64,000 nucleotides of DNA from the NCBI RefSeq assembly GCF_029382255.1, contig NZ_JARLLG010000012.1, positions 1-64,000 on the forward strand. The letters are read 5' to 3'. This stretch comes from Isoptericola croceus (GTDB taxonomy: Bacteria > Actinomycetota > Actinomycetes > Actinomycetales > Cellulomonadaceae). The number at the start of each line of letters is the position of its first letter. The stretch's first letter is position 1. Shown piece after piece: positions 46,697 to 54,741 of this stretch. The notes under the pieces are model-generated. The model saw nothing but the letters and a program-made list of their open reading frames with translations, ran no database searches and was not told the origin of the DNA. Made by a program: the position numbers and the translations under genes.

Positions 46697-47956
46697 TCAC
46701 CGCGCCCGCGCTTCCAACGCGGGCAACAGCCGCGCACGCAGATCCGACGCATGGCCCTCAACGTCGTCGATCTCGTCGAGCGCGGCGGCGAACGCCCCGG
46801 GTGCCGCCTGCCGCACCTCGGCGACCCGATTGGTGACCACCCGCGCATCCAGGCCGGCGGCGTCCGCCCAGCGCGCCCAGCGGGCGTCGTCGACGTTCTC
46901 GACGTCGAACGTCCCGCCGACACCCATCGACAGCACCCGGCCCACACCCGGCGGCAGGTCGTAGGCCAGCCCGGTGGCGACGTCGAAGAGCGGCGCGAGC
47001 TCGACCGTGTCACCGCGGAGCAGGACGGCATAGTTGCGGGCGTGGGCGTCCGGGGCGGCGATCACCGTGTTGTAGATCAGCCCGTCGACGAGGCGGTCGA
47101 CGTTGCGGCGGGCCGCCGCTGCCGTGGCTGAGGCGTCGCGCAGGAACTGGACGATGGCATGGGCCGACGGGCCGCCGTACTCCTCGTACTTCTCGGCGTT
47201 GCCCATCGCCTGGCACAGGTCTTCCTGGTGCAGGCGGTCGACCTCGCCGGATGCGGAACGGTGCCGGTCGAACCGCGTGACGACGACGGCGTCCTGGGAC
47301 CTGAAGGACGTGAACTCCGTGTCGGCGACATCGACGCCGAGGAGCCGGGCGGCGTGCATCGAGACGTGCTCGACCAGTGCCTGCGCCCGCATTCTGCGGA
47401 TGCCTGGCTTGACGATGTGGGTGGTCGCCGCGGCGCCGTGCGCCACGTGCCAGCGACCGTCCTCTCGGCGCAGTGCGAGCTTCTGCTGCGTGCCGCCGAG
47501 CGACCAGTGTTCGCCCGGCATCGTCCAGGCCGCGTCCTCGTCGGTGTCCATCTCGTCGAGGCGTGCCTCGATGTCGCTGTCGCTGCACTCCTCGAGGCGG
47601 CCGGGGCGATGGAGCGTGTCGTCGATCTCCTCCTCGCGGCAGAACTGCACGGCTCCGGCGCAGTCCTTCCCGATGGCACCGAGTACGTCGAGCGGATCGT
47701 CGGGATCCACGCGGTGGCGCCGGGCGATCGACCGCAGCGCACCGGGGCTCTCGGGTATCAGCCCGTCGAGGAACTGCTCGACGAGCGCGCCCGCGTGCGT
47801 GCCGTCGCTCGACGGGAGCGAGAGCGACAGGGGAGTGGCGCCGAGCGCCCGAGCCTCCTGGTGGTAGGTGAGGCGGAGGACGCCGGACCGGGCGCGCGTC
47901 AGCTCGGCGACATGGCGGCCCTCGAGGAGCACGGCCAGGTGGCTCGTGCGAGCCAT
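46697..47956 (-). CDS. hipA: HipA-type serine/threonine kinase toxin
   Basis: A 419-aa HipA-family kinase. It has the couple_hipA N-terminal subdomain (VLLEGRHVAELTR...), the ATP-loop region SLGGTQQKLALRR with THIVKPG, the FDRH motif and the catalytic APDAHARNYAVLL followed by the metal-binding Asp in PLFDVATGLAY. E. coli HipA phosphorylates glutamyl-tRNA synthetase; the target here is unknown. The ATG lies 1 nt after the hipB stop. All key residues look present, so it is probably functional. Confidence 0.92.
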   Translation of the reverse strand: MARTSHLAVLLEGRHVAELTRARSGVLRLTYHQEARALGATPLSLSLPSSDGTHAGALVEQFLDGLIPESPGALRSIARRHRVDPDDPLDVLGAIGKDCAGAVQFCREEEIDDTLHRPGRLEECSDSDIEARLDEMDTDEDAAWTMPGEHWSLGGTQQKLALRREDGRWHVAHGAAATTHIVKPGIRRMRAQALVEHVSMHAARLLGVDVADTEFTSFRSQDAVVVTRFDRHRSASGEVDRLHQEDLCQAMGNAEKYEEYGGPSAHAIVQFLRDASATAAAARRNVDRLVDGLIYNTVIAAPDAHARNYAVLLRGDTVELAPLFDVATGLAYDLPPGVGRVLSMGVGGTFDVENVDDARWARWADAAGLDARVVTNRVAEVRQAAPGAFAAALDEIDDVEGHASDLRARLLPALEARAR

Positions 47957-47957
47957 G

Positions 47958-48197
47958 TCAGGTTCCCTCGTGATCGTCGCGGATCGTCAGGCTGGCGTCG
48001 AGCGCATCGAGGACGCGCATGAGCCGCCCGACCTCGAGGCCCGGTGTCTGCCCCCGCTCGAGGCCGATGAGCCACTGGCGTGACACGTCGGCGCGTCGGG
48101 CGAGCTCGGCCTGGGTCATCCTGCGATCGAGGCGCAGCCGACGGATCGATGCGCCGAGCCGGGGCAGCGAACGGGCGTTGAGGATGGTCGCCTCCAT
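47958..48197 (-). CDS. hipB: HipB-type antitoxin / XRE-family regulator
   Basis: A 79-aa XRE helix-turn-helix protein (LGASIRRLRLDRRMTQAELA, then ADVSRQWLIGLERGQ). It neutralises HipA and represses the hipBA promoter. I start it at the ATG at 48197: a near-ideal promoter (TTGACT, 17 bp, TACGTT) ends 6 nt upstream, implying a leaderless mRNA. A longer open frame to 48272 would read the operator repeats as MSPY(G/V)D units and is an artefact of their 27-bp period. Confidence 0.88.
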   Translation of the reverse strand: MEATILNARSLPRLGASIRRLRLDRRMTQAELARRADVSRQWLIGLERGQTPGLEVGRLMRVLDALDASLTIRDDHEGT

Positions 48198-48201
48198 GAG
48201 G

Positions 48202-48272
48202 TCAACGTACGGCGACATGGCTGCAGAGTCAACGTACGGCGACATCGCGGCAGTGTCACCGTACGGTGACAC
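48202..48272 (-). promoter_or_regulatory. hipBA promoter with three operators at 27-bp spacing
   Basis: TCAACGTACGGCGACA occurs at 48202 and 48229, and TCACCGTACGGTGACA at 48256, exactly 27 bp apart. The third is centred in a perfect 20-bp palindrome, GTGTCACCGTACGGTGACAC (48253-48272). The -35 TTGACT (48227-48232) and -10 TACGTT (48204-48209) sit within the first two copies. Cooperative binding of HipB dimers to the array is the obvious inference. Confidence 0.85.
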
Positions 48273-48401
48273 GCGACGCGGCCTACCCGCACTTCGGGCG
48301 CTTTCGCCGTACGCGGACCACTACGACGACGCCCGGGTCCGACGCCGCGGTCCCGCGCCTGCAGGTCGCGCAATCGGCCTGGTGGGACCTGTGAGTTCGA
48401 C

Positions 48402-48767
48402 TCAGGCAGGCCGCGCGACGTCCGCCGCCAGTCGCTCCGGCGCCTGGAGGCAGTATGAGTCGGTGAGCAGCTCTCCGAGCTCGGTCCAGTCGGTGCCGTC
48501 GTCGAGCACCATGCCGACCACGTTCGTGCCCCAGCCGGCCTTGAAGTACGGGGAGCCGAGGTGCTCGAAGGCCAGCACCTCGTCGGGTTCGGCCCGGAAG
48601 ACGATGCGGAAGAGCTGGTCCTCGCCACCGAACACGTGGGCCACCGTGGCGCGGCGGACCCGCCAGCGGACGCCGGTCCAGGCGGGCTCCTCGACGCACT
48701 CGGGGAGGTCGAGCAGCTCGCGCAGCCGCTGGACGTAGGCGGGCGGGACGTCGGGGCGATCGGGCAC
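48402..48767 (-). CDS. MmcQ/YjbR family DNA-binding protein
   Basis: A 121-aa cyanase-fold (CyaY-like) protein of the YjbR/MmcQ group: LLDLPECVEEPAWTGVRWRV, HVFGGEDQLFRIVF, then HLGSPYFKAGWGTNVVGMVL and the LLTDSYCLQAP ending. Family members are small and mostly uncharacterised. GTG start at 48767. It stands alone after hipBA; the gap 48273-48401 holds nothing recognisable. Confidence 0.88.
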   Translation of the reverse strand: MPDRPDVPPAYVQRLRELLDLPECVEEPAWTGVRWRVRRATVAHVFGGEDQLFRIVFRAEPDEVLAFEHLGSPYFKAGWGTNVVGMVLDDGTDWTELGELLTDSYCLQAPERLAADVARPA

Positions 48768-48966
48768 GGTCCGAATCTGCCACGGCCCACCGACAGCGGC
48801 CGGCTCGTCGGGACCCGCGTCACAGCGACCACCACCTGGTAGGGGTTAGCCTGGACGCCGGGTCGGCAGACCGGCCCGACAGGCTTGTGTATCTACCAGG
48901 TGCTCCTCGCGCCCACGGCGGCACGACGATCGTGCGGCCCCGCCGCGCTGGAGGAGACCGACGAGC

Positions 48967-50277
48967 ATGACCCTGACGCACTCGACGCCCCGGCCGGGCG
49001 GCCCCCAGGCCGCCGAGCGTGAGCCCGAGACCACCCTGCCGCAGACCATGGGCCGCACCTACTTCCCGCTGGCGTTCGTGGCCCGCCTGCCCTTCGCGAT
49101 GATGGTCGTCGGCGTGCTCACCCTTGTCGTGGCCGGTCGCGACTCCCTCACCCTCGGCGGCGCGACGTCGGGCATGGTCGGCCTGGGAGCGGCCATCTGC
49201 GGCCCGCTGATCGGGGCGTGGGCAGACCGCGCCGGCCAGCGCCGCGCGCTCCTCGCGACTGCCGCGGCCAACAGCGTGCTGCTGCTCGCCCTGACCGGGG
49301 CCGTCTACTCCACGCTGACCGACGCCGTCGTCCTGGCCGTCGCGTTCGGGATCGGCGCCACAGCCCCTCAGGTGCCGCCGATGTCGCGCAGCCGCCTCGT
49401 CGGCGTCATCACCAGCAGGCTCCCCGCGGCCCGTCGCGGCGCCGTGCTCGACCGCACCATGTCGTACGAGGCCGCCGTCGACGAGGTCGTCTTCGTCTTC
49501 GGCCCGTTCGTCGTCGGGCTGCTCGCCGCCCTCTTCGGCCCCGCGGCACCGACCCTCGCCGCCGCCGTGCTGACGGCGGTAGCGGTCGGCGCGTTCGCGC
49601 TGCACGCCTCCGGGCGCACGACGGCGGCACGCACCGGGCGCTCGCAGCCTCGTGTCGCGCAGGCCCCTGCCCACGAGCTGTGGCGCGGGCGGGTGCTGGT
49701 GCTGGTGGCCGGGTTCGTCGGCATCGGCTTGTTCTTCGGCTCCGTGCTCACCGCCCTGTCCGCGTACACCGGCGACGCCGGCCACTCCGAGCGGGCGGGC
49801 CTGCTGTACGGGTTCATGGGGATCGGCTCCGCGGTGACGGCGCTCGCGGTGTCGGCGTTCCCCGCCCGGTTCAGCCTGCGTGCACGCTGGGCGAGCTTCG
49901 CCGTCGTGCAGCTCGCGGGCGCCGTCGTCGTGGCGACCGCGCCGTCCACGGGCGTGCTCCTCGCCGGACTGCTGCTCGCCGGGCTCGGCATCGGTCCCAG
50001 CCTCGTGACGATCTACTCCCTGGGCTCCGAGCGCAGCCCGGTCGGTCGCAGCGCCACGCTCATGACCATGCTCGGTTCGGCGATCATCCTGGGGCAGTCG
50101 GCGGCGTCCGCGGTCACCGGGGTGCTCGCCGACACGTTCGGCACGCCCGCGGCCATGGCGGTGCCGGTGGTGGCCGCCGGGATCGTCGCCGGCTCTGCGG
50201 CGGCGAACTGGCGGTTCTCCGGTTCGGACGATCGGCGGTCCGAGCGACGTCGCGGAACCTCACGCATCAGAAGCTGA
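48967..50277 (+). CDS. MFS transporter
   Basis: A 436-aa major facilitator protein with about 12 hydrophobic helices and a cytosolic charged N-terminus. The helix 2-3 loop AAICGPLIGAWADRAGQRRA is the usual MFS signature A. It is probably a drug or metabolite efflux pump; substrate unknown. Upstream, TAGCCT at 48847-48852 could be a -10, leaving a leader of about 100 nt that contains a GCACGA/TCGTGC hairpin, and a GGAGGAG ribosome site. Confidence 0.9.
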   Translation: MTLTHSTPRPGGPQAAEREPETTLPQTMGRTYFPLAFVARLPFAMMVVGVLTLVVAGRDSLTLGGATSGMVGLGAAICGPLIGAWADRAGQRRALLATAAANSVLLLALTGAVYSTLTDAVVLAVAFGIGATAPQVPPMSRSRLVGVITSRLPAARRGAVLDRTMSYEAAVDEVVFVFGPFVVGLLAALFGPAAPTLAAAVLTAVAVGAFALHASGRTTAARTGRSQPRVAQAPAHELWRGRVLVLVAGFVGIGLFFGSVLTALSAYTGDAGHSERAGLLYGFMGIGSAVTALAVSAFPARFSLRARWASFAVVQLAGAVVVATAPSTGVLLAGLLLAGLGIGPSLVTIYSLGSERSPVGRSATLMTMLGSAIILGQSAASAVTGVLADTFGTPAAMAVPVVAAGIVAGSAAANWRFSGSDDRRSERRRGTSRIRS

Positions 50278-50288
50278 TGTGCGAGGTT
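50256..50288. terminator. Hairpin at the end of the MFS gene
   Basis: AACCTC (50256-50261) pairs with GAGGTT (50283-50288) and CATCAG (50265-50270) with CTGATG (50274-50279), with an AAG loop containing the last sense codon; the stop codon is in the stem. Probable terminator, not followed by a U-tract. Confidence 0.45.
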
Positions 50289-50345
50289 GCGCGACGGCGG
50301 ACCCGCCGACGTCGCGGAGTTTCGCCGTTCGCTATCGTCGGTTCC

Positions 50346-50663
50346 ATGGACGACGTCGTGCAGGTGGTCACCATGATCGATGCCGAGGACGGCGCGAGGA
50401 CCTTGGCGCACGAGGCCGTCGCCGCACGGCTGGCAGCCTGCGGCCAGGTCGACGGTCCCGTGTCGAGCAGCTATTGGTGGGACGGCGCCGTGACGACGGA
50501 CACCGAGTGGCGGGTGACCTTCAAGACGACGGCTGCCATGGCGCCGGAGCTGGAGCGGTGGCTCACCGAGCACCACCCCTACGACGTGCCCGAGGTGCTG
50601 CGGGTCCCGGTGCTCGGGGGCAACCCCGACTATCTCGCCTGGGTGGCCGCCGAGGCGGGCTGA
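50346..50663 (+). CDS. cutA: CutA1-like divalent-cation tolerance protein
   Basis: A 105-aa trimeric CutA1-type protein. It shows VVTMIDAEDGARTLAHEAVA, AACGQVDGPVSSSYWWDGAV, the EWRVTFKTT strand and HPYDVPEVLRVPVLGGNPDY, where CutA normally has HPYEVPEI. The ancestral role is linked to copper or other metal tolerance, but the biochemical function is debated. The ATG at 50346 follows TATCGT (50333-50338) by 7 nt, again leaderless. Confidence 0.9.
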   Translation: MDDVVQVVTMIDAEDGARTLAHEAVAARLAACGQVDGPVSSSYWWDGAVTTDTEWRVTFKTTAAMAPELERWLTEHHPYDVPEVLRVPVLGGNPDYLAWVAAEAG

Positions 50664-50692
50664 GCCCACCCGCCGGATGTCCGGGCGCCGGC

Positions 50693-51631
50693 TCACGCCG
50701 TCCGACGGCGGTGCTCGGCCGGGCTCACCCCGCGCACCCGCTTGAACGCGGCGCTCAGGGCGAACGGTGAGGCATACCCGACCGCACGGGCTACGGAGGC
50801 CAGCGTGGCGCCGTCGTCGGCGAGCAGCATGTCCGCAGCGAGGTCGAGCCGCCACCCGGTGAGGTAGGTCATCGGTGGCTCGCCGACCAGGTCGGTGAAC
50901 CGCCGGGCGAACGCCGCGCGGGACAACCCGACCTCGCGCGCCAGGGATGCGACGCTCCACGGGCGTGCCGGGTCGTGGTGGATGAGGCGCAACGCGACGC
51001 CGACGGCGGGGTCGGCGTCCGCGCGGTACCACCCCGGCCCGTGCGGGTGGTCGAGCCAGGCGCGCAGGCAGGTGATGAGCAGCAGGTCGAGCAGGCGGTC
51101 CAGCACGGCCTCCTGTCCGGGCAGGTCCTGCACCACCTCCCGGGCCAGCAGGTCGACCAGCGTGGGGTCGACGTCGCCGCGCCGCAGCACCACGCGGTGG
51201 GGCAGCACATGCAGCAGCCGGCGCCCGACCGCGCCGTCCAGGGGGTACGTGCCGGTGATGATGACCGTCTCGCCGTCGAGGTCGTTGCCCCACGACCGCA
51301 CGCCGAACACCGTCATCGGTGACGGACCGCCGTCGATGGCGCGGCAGACGTCGCTCGGGCCGACGACCACCGTCGGCGCGGTCGCGGAGGAGTCGGCGAC
51401 CACATAGTGCTCAGGGCCACGCAGGAGGACGACGTCGCCCGCCTCGACCGTGGTGCCGCCGTCGTCCGCGGAGCCGACCGGGCCCACCCAGGCCGACCCG
51501 CGCAGCACCGGGACGATCGTCAGCGGTGCCTCGTCCTCGATCCGCATGCCCCACGGCGCTCGCAGGTGGCTGCGCAAGAGGAACGCGTCGCGAGCGCGAG
51601 GCCCGTCGAGCAGGCCGGTGACGACGTCCAT
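50693..51631 (-). CDS. AraC-family transcriptional regulator
   Basis: A 312-aa activator type. The N-terminal cupin-like domain (LRAPWGMRIEDEAPLTIVPV, GDVVLLRGPEHYVVAD) matches the AraC_binding_2 group and the C-terminus has two helix-turn-helix motifs (SVASLAREVGLSRAAFARRF and TLASVARAVGYASPFALSAA, then GVSPAEHRRR). It is divergent from an NmrA-like oxidoreductase and DUF1772 gene, the common arrangement in which it controls them. The ATG follows TAGGCT by 6 nt. Confidence 0.93.
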   Translation of the reverse strand: MDVVTGLLDGPRARDAFLLRSHLRAPWGMRIEDEAPLTIVPVLRGSAWVGPVGSADDGGTTVEAGDVVLLRGPEHYVVADSSATAPTVVVGPSDVCRAIDGGPSPMTVFGVRSWGNDLDGETVIITGTYPLDGAVGRRLLHVLPHRVVLRRGDVDPTLVDLLAREVVQDLPGQEAVLDRLLDLLLITCLRAWLDHPHGPGWYRADADPAVGVALRLIHHDPARPWSVASLAREVGLSRAAFARRFTDLVGEPPMTYLTGWRLDLAADMLLADDGATLASVARAVGYASPFALSAAFKRVRGVSPAEHRRRTA

Positions 51632-51761
51632 GGGGGCAGCCTAGGCCTGACTGCGGGACACGCGAGACGATGACGCATGCATGTGAGCGTCGAGGCGATG
51701 GATCGTCTTGCCGAACGTCGGTTGACTCAGGGGGTCAGCTCGCCAGTCACTGGAGGTCAGC

Positions 51762-52637
51762 ATGTCCCAGCAGCCCACGCCCGACCCTTCGTCCGCCACC
51801 ACGACCATGGACCGCGGCGCCGTCGCCGTCCTCGGCGCGACCGGCAAGACCGGTCGCCGCGTCGCCGACCGGCTCGATGCGCTCGGCGTCCCCGTGCGCC
51901 GCGCGTCGCGCCGCTCGGAGCCCCGGTTCGACTGGGCGGACGAGTCCACCTGGCCGGCCGTGCTCGACGGCGCCACCGCCGTCTACGTGGCCTACGCGCC
52001 GGACCTCGCGGTCGCCGGTGCGCCCGAGACCGTGACCCGGCTGGCCTCCGTCGCCCGGGACGCCGGCGTGCGGCGGCTCGTGCTGCTGTCCGGGCGCGGC
52101 GAGACCGAGGCGCAGCGCGCCGAACGACTGGTCGCCGAGGTCTTTCCGGCGCGGACGGTCGTGCGCTGTGCCTTCTTCGCCCAGAACTTCGACGAGAGCT
52201 TCCTGCTCGAACCGCTGCTCCAGGGTGCGCTGGCCCTGCCCGTCGATCACGTGCGCGAACCGTTCGTCGACCTCGAGGACGTCGCCGAGGTAGCCGTCGC
52301 GGCCCTGACCGACGACGCCCACGCCGGTGCGGTCTACGAGCTCACCGGCCCACGGTCCCTCACGTTCGCCGACGCGGTTGCCGAGATCGCTGAGGCCTCG
52401 GGGCGCGACCTGCGGTACGAACCGATCACGATGGCGGAGTTCACGGCTGGGCTCACGGCACTGGGCGTGCCCGACGACGAGACCGGCCTGCTGGAGTATC
52501 TGTTCAGCGAGGTGCTGGACGGGCGCGGCTCGTTCGTCGCCGACGGCGTGCGGCAGGCCCTGGGGCGCCCGGCGCGTGACTTCGGCGAGTATGCCGCGCG
52601 CGAGGCCGGCGCCTGGTCGCCGAGGGTCTCAGCATGA
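51762..52637 (+). CDS. NAD(P)H-binding NmrA-like oxidoreductase
   Basis: A 291-aa atypical short-chain dehydrogenase with the glycine motif VLGATGKTGRRVADRL near residue 27. The Tyr-Lys catalytic pair is absent, as in NmrA/HSCARG redox sensors and azoreductase-like members. VRRLVLLSGRGETEA and ELTGPRSLTFADAV are typical of this group. The ATG has GGAGGT 5 nt upstream. Its stop overlaps the DUF1772 start (ATGA); the two are likely regulated by the divergent AraC protein. Confidence 0.9.
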   Translation: MSQQPTPDPSSATTTMDRGAVAVLGATGKTGRRVADRLDALGVPVRRASRRSEPRFDWADESTWPAVLDGATAVYVAYAPDLAVAGAPETVTRLASVARDAGVRRLVLLSGRGETEAQRAERLVAEVFPARTVVRCAFFAQNFDESFLLEPLLQGALALPVDHVREPFVDLEDVAEVAVAALTDDAHAGAVYELTGPRSLTFADAVAEIAEASGRDLRYEPITMAEFTAGLTALGVPDDETGLLEYLFSEVLDGRGSFVADGVRQALGRPARDFGEYAAREAGAWSPRVSA

Positions 52638-53089
52638 GTCTGTACGCCGCGCTCGTCGCGGCCGCCGCCGTCGCGACCGGCCTCGCCGGGGGAGTCCTCT
52701 ACGCGTTCTCGGCCTTCGTCATGGCAGGGCTGCGGCGTCTTCCGCCCGACGACGGCGCGGCGGCCATGCGCGCGATCAACCGGGACGCGGTGCGTCCGCC
52801 GTTGATGGTGCTGCTGCTCGCCACGGTCGGGTTCCCCGTGGCGGGTGCCGTGGTCGGGCTGGCGGAGTCCGCCCCGGGTGCGGGGTGGGCGGTCGGGGGA
52901 GCGGTGGTCGCGGTCGTGGGAGTCCTCGGGGTCACGGGCCTCGGGAACGTGCCACTCAACGACCGGCTGGAGGCCGCCCAGGATACTGGGGCCGAGTGGC
53001 AGCGCTTCGTGCCACCGTGGCTGCGGTGGAACCACGTGCGGACGGTCGCCGGGGCGGTCGCGTGCGCGATGTTCGTCGTGGCGGCCTGA
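52634..53089 (+). CDS. DUF1772 (anthrone oxygenase-like) membrane protein
   Basis: A 151-aa four-helix membrane protein. It has GGVLYAFSAFVMAGLRRLPP near the N-terminus and the conserved NVPLNDRLEA before the final helix, with WNHVRTVAGAVACAMF at the end. DUF1772 proteins are related to anthrone oxygenases and often accompany NmrA/AraC pairs. Biochemical role unknown here. Confidence 0.9.
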   Translation: MSLYAALVAAAAVATGLAGGVLYAFSAFVMAGLRRLPPDDGAAAMRAINRDAVRPPLMVLLLATVGFPVAGAVVGLAESAPGAGWAVGGAVVAVVGVLGVTGLGNVPLNDRLEAAQDTGAEWQRFVPPWLRWNHVRTVAGAVACAMFVVAA

Positions 53090-53093
53090 CTCG

Positions 53094-53144
53094 ACCCTGA
53101 TGCGGCCGCCGGCCTCTGCCCGGCCTCGGCCGGAGGGTCAGGGT
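53094..53144. terminator. Bidirectional terminator-like hairpin
   Basis: ACCCTGA (53094-53100) pairs with TCAGGGT (53138-53144) and CCGGCC (53109-53114) with GGCCGG (53128-53133). It lies between the convergent DUF1772 gene and the secreted-protein gene and includes the latter's stop codon. Confidence 0.55.
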
Positions 53145-54004
53145 TGGACGAGGCGGACCTCGGCGGCATGGACCTCGATGGGGTACGTCGTGTCCGTGGT
53201 GGTGGCTTCGCCGGGCACGTCGGTCCAGGTCGGGGTGCCGACGATACGGAACTGGCCGTGCCAGGTGGTGGTCAGGGTGACCGAGAAGGTCCCCGGTGCC
53301 GGGTAGGGCAGATGGATCGCCTGGGCGGTGCCCCACTGGCCGCCGGGGTGATCGGTGACCACGGGGTCGGTGCCGTCGCCGGCGTCCCACGTGTACTCGG
53401 CCGGTACGGCGCGGATCTCGACCGGCACGCCGAGCAGCTCGGTCGCGAGGACCTGGGGGTCCTCGTCCGTGCGGGGGTGGACCCCGAAGTTCACGATCGC
53501 CCAGTCTCGCTCGACCTCGAGCGAGACCCGGGCGGGCGTGATCGGCATGGTGCGGAACTCGCGGGTGGCGGCGTCCAGCAAGTCGGCCGGGGTGACGCAC
53601 ATGCCCTCGTCAATGAGCTCCGGCGGCAGCTGAGCACCGTCCGGGCGGTTCGACACCGCCCACAGGGCCGCCAGCTCGAAGGAATCCTCGTCGCAGTCCG
53701 GCCCCTCGTAGGCGAGCTCGGTGCCCTCCTCGCAGACGGTCGCCAACCGAGTCTGGTCCAGATCCCGCAGCCAGCACTGACGCACCGTGGCGCGGAAGTA
53801 GATCGTGTCGGACGGCGAGGAACCGCCGCCGCCGGAGCCGCCAACGGCGGCCTGCTGTTCTTCCAGGGTTTCGACAGTGACTTCTTGATTGGCAACTTTC
53901 CCGCCAAAGCCGGCCGGTGCATCCGCGTCATCCGAAGCGGATGCTGGAACGAAATTTCCAGCGGCCAGCAGAAGCAGGGCAGTGGTCGTTGATGTCAGCC
54001 TCAC
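53138..54004 (-). CDS. Secreted hypothetical protein with a PKD-like region
   Basis: A 288-aa exported protein. A Sec signal (STTTALLLLAAGNFVPASAS) is followed by a Gly/Ser linker and a Cys-containing domain (RQCWLRDL, TVCEEGTE, GPDCDEDS, GMCVTPADLL). Near the C-terminus YTWDAGDGTDPVVTDHPGG ... GTFSVTLTTTWHG resembles a PKD-like beta-sandwich. I recognise no named family for the whole. The GTG at 54004 overlaps the stop of the DUF6318 lipoprotein gene (GTGA), so both are made from one mRNA and may act together at the cell surface. Confidence 0.8.
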   Translation of the reverse strand: MRLTSTTTALLLLAAGNFVPASASDDADAPAGFGGKVANQEVTVETLEEQQAAVGGSGGGGSSPSDTIYFRATVRQCWLRDLDQTRLATVCEEGTELAYEGPDCDEDSFELAALWAVSNRPDGAQLPPELIDEGMCVTPADLLDAATREFRTMPITPARVSLEVERDWAIVNFGVHPRTDEDPQVLATELLGVPVEIRAVPAEYTWDAGDGTDPVVTDHPGGQWGTAQAIHLPYPAPGTFSVTLTTTWHGQFRIVGTPTWTDVPGEATTTDTTYPIEVHAAEVRLVQP

Positions 54005-54630
54005 TGCGGCCTGCCAGCAATTTCGACCACGACCCACTCGCCGTCGCGAAGCCCCATCTCGACGCGCGCTTCCGTGACGGCTCGATCCTGGCTCCACTCG
54101 ATCGAGCCCTTGCTGTCAACAATCTCGGCTGGAGCCTGCGTTACGTCCATGTCCAGCGGGTAGATTCCCGTCACAGGATCGCGTTCGTGTGTTTGGACGA
54201 GTTTTCCTACGAGTTCGCCGCCCCGGTAGGTTTTCTGCTCCCGAGCGATGGTCGACGCTTCCTGGACGGTGTCGTCGCAGAAGCCACAAGCGCGGTGGGA
54301 CATCTGCTCGAAAGTCGTGGTGTCTCCGGTCTTCAGTGAGTAGTCGTACAGCTCCAAGAAGTACACCGCCGCTGCAGCAGCCCCTTCAGAGTCCTTTTTG
54401 TCCATCGCCGCGGGCCGTTCCGGCATCTCGGGCTCGGACGGTTCAGGCGAGGCCGAGGGAGATGCCTCCGCGGGCGTCGGTGCGGGCGACACCGCCGCCG
54501 ATGGTTCAGGCTCCTCCGGCGGGGGATCCTCGCCGGTGCACCCGGCGAGCAGGAGGGCACCCGCGAGCGCGGCGGCAGCGGGCTTGAGCAGGGCACGGTC
54601 GGTGCGACTGTGCCGGGTCGTGCGCGTCAT
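54001..54630 (-). CDS. DUF6318-family lipoprotein
   Basis: A 209-aa lipoprotein with lipobox LLAGC (LLLAGCTGE), a Pro/Glu/Ser-rich linker and a DUF6318 domain: AAAVYFLELYDYSLKTGDTT, SHRACGFCDDTVQEA, and IEWSQDRAVTEARVEM to the end. The CGFC pair could form a disulfide. Exported and membrane-anchored; function unknown. Promoter-like TAGGGT lies about 45 nt upstream. It is co-translated with the secreted protein; a related two-domain protein is encoded at 59711. Confidence 0.85.
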   Translation of the reverse strand: MTRTTRHSRTDRALLKPAAAALAGALLLAGCTGEDPPPEEPEPSAAVSPAPTPAEASPSASPEPSEPEMPERPAAMDKKDSEGAAAAAVYFLELYDYSLKTGDTTTFEQMSHRACGFCDDTVQEASTIAREQKTYRGGELVGKLVQTHERDPVTGIYPLDMDVTQAPAEIVDSKGSIEWSQDRAVTEARVEMGLRDGEWVVVEIAGRPQ

Positions 54631-54741
54631 CGCGTCTCCAGGGCGTCGGGGAGCCAGGATCAGCCACCGACCCTAGCGACCCGGACACCCCGGGCGGAAC
54701 CTCACATCCCACGCTGTGGACAACCTTCGACGCCCAGGCAG

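Noticed and set aside
48198-48272. N-terminal extension of HipB with MSPY(G/V)D repeats
   Set aside because: The repeats are DNA operators with a 27-bp period and the promoter lies within them; the protein most likely starts at 48197.
48202-48272. Possible mini CRISPR-like array
   Set aside because: The units are only about 16 bp, palindromic, separated by 11 bp and placed at a toxin-antitoxin promoter; no cas genes are present.
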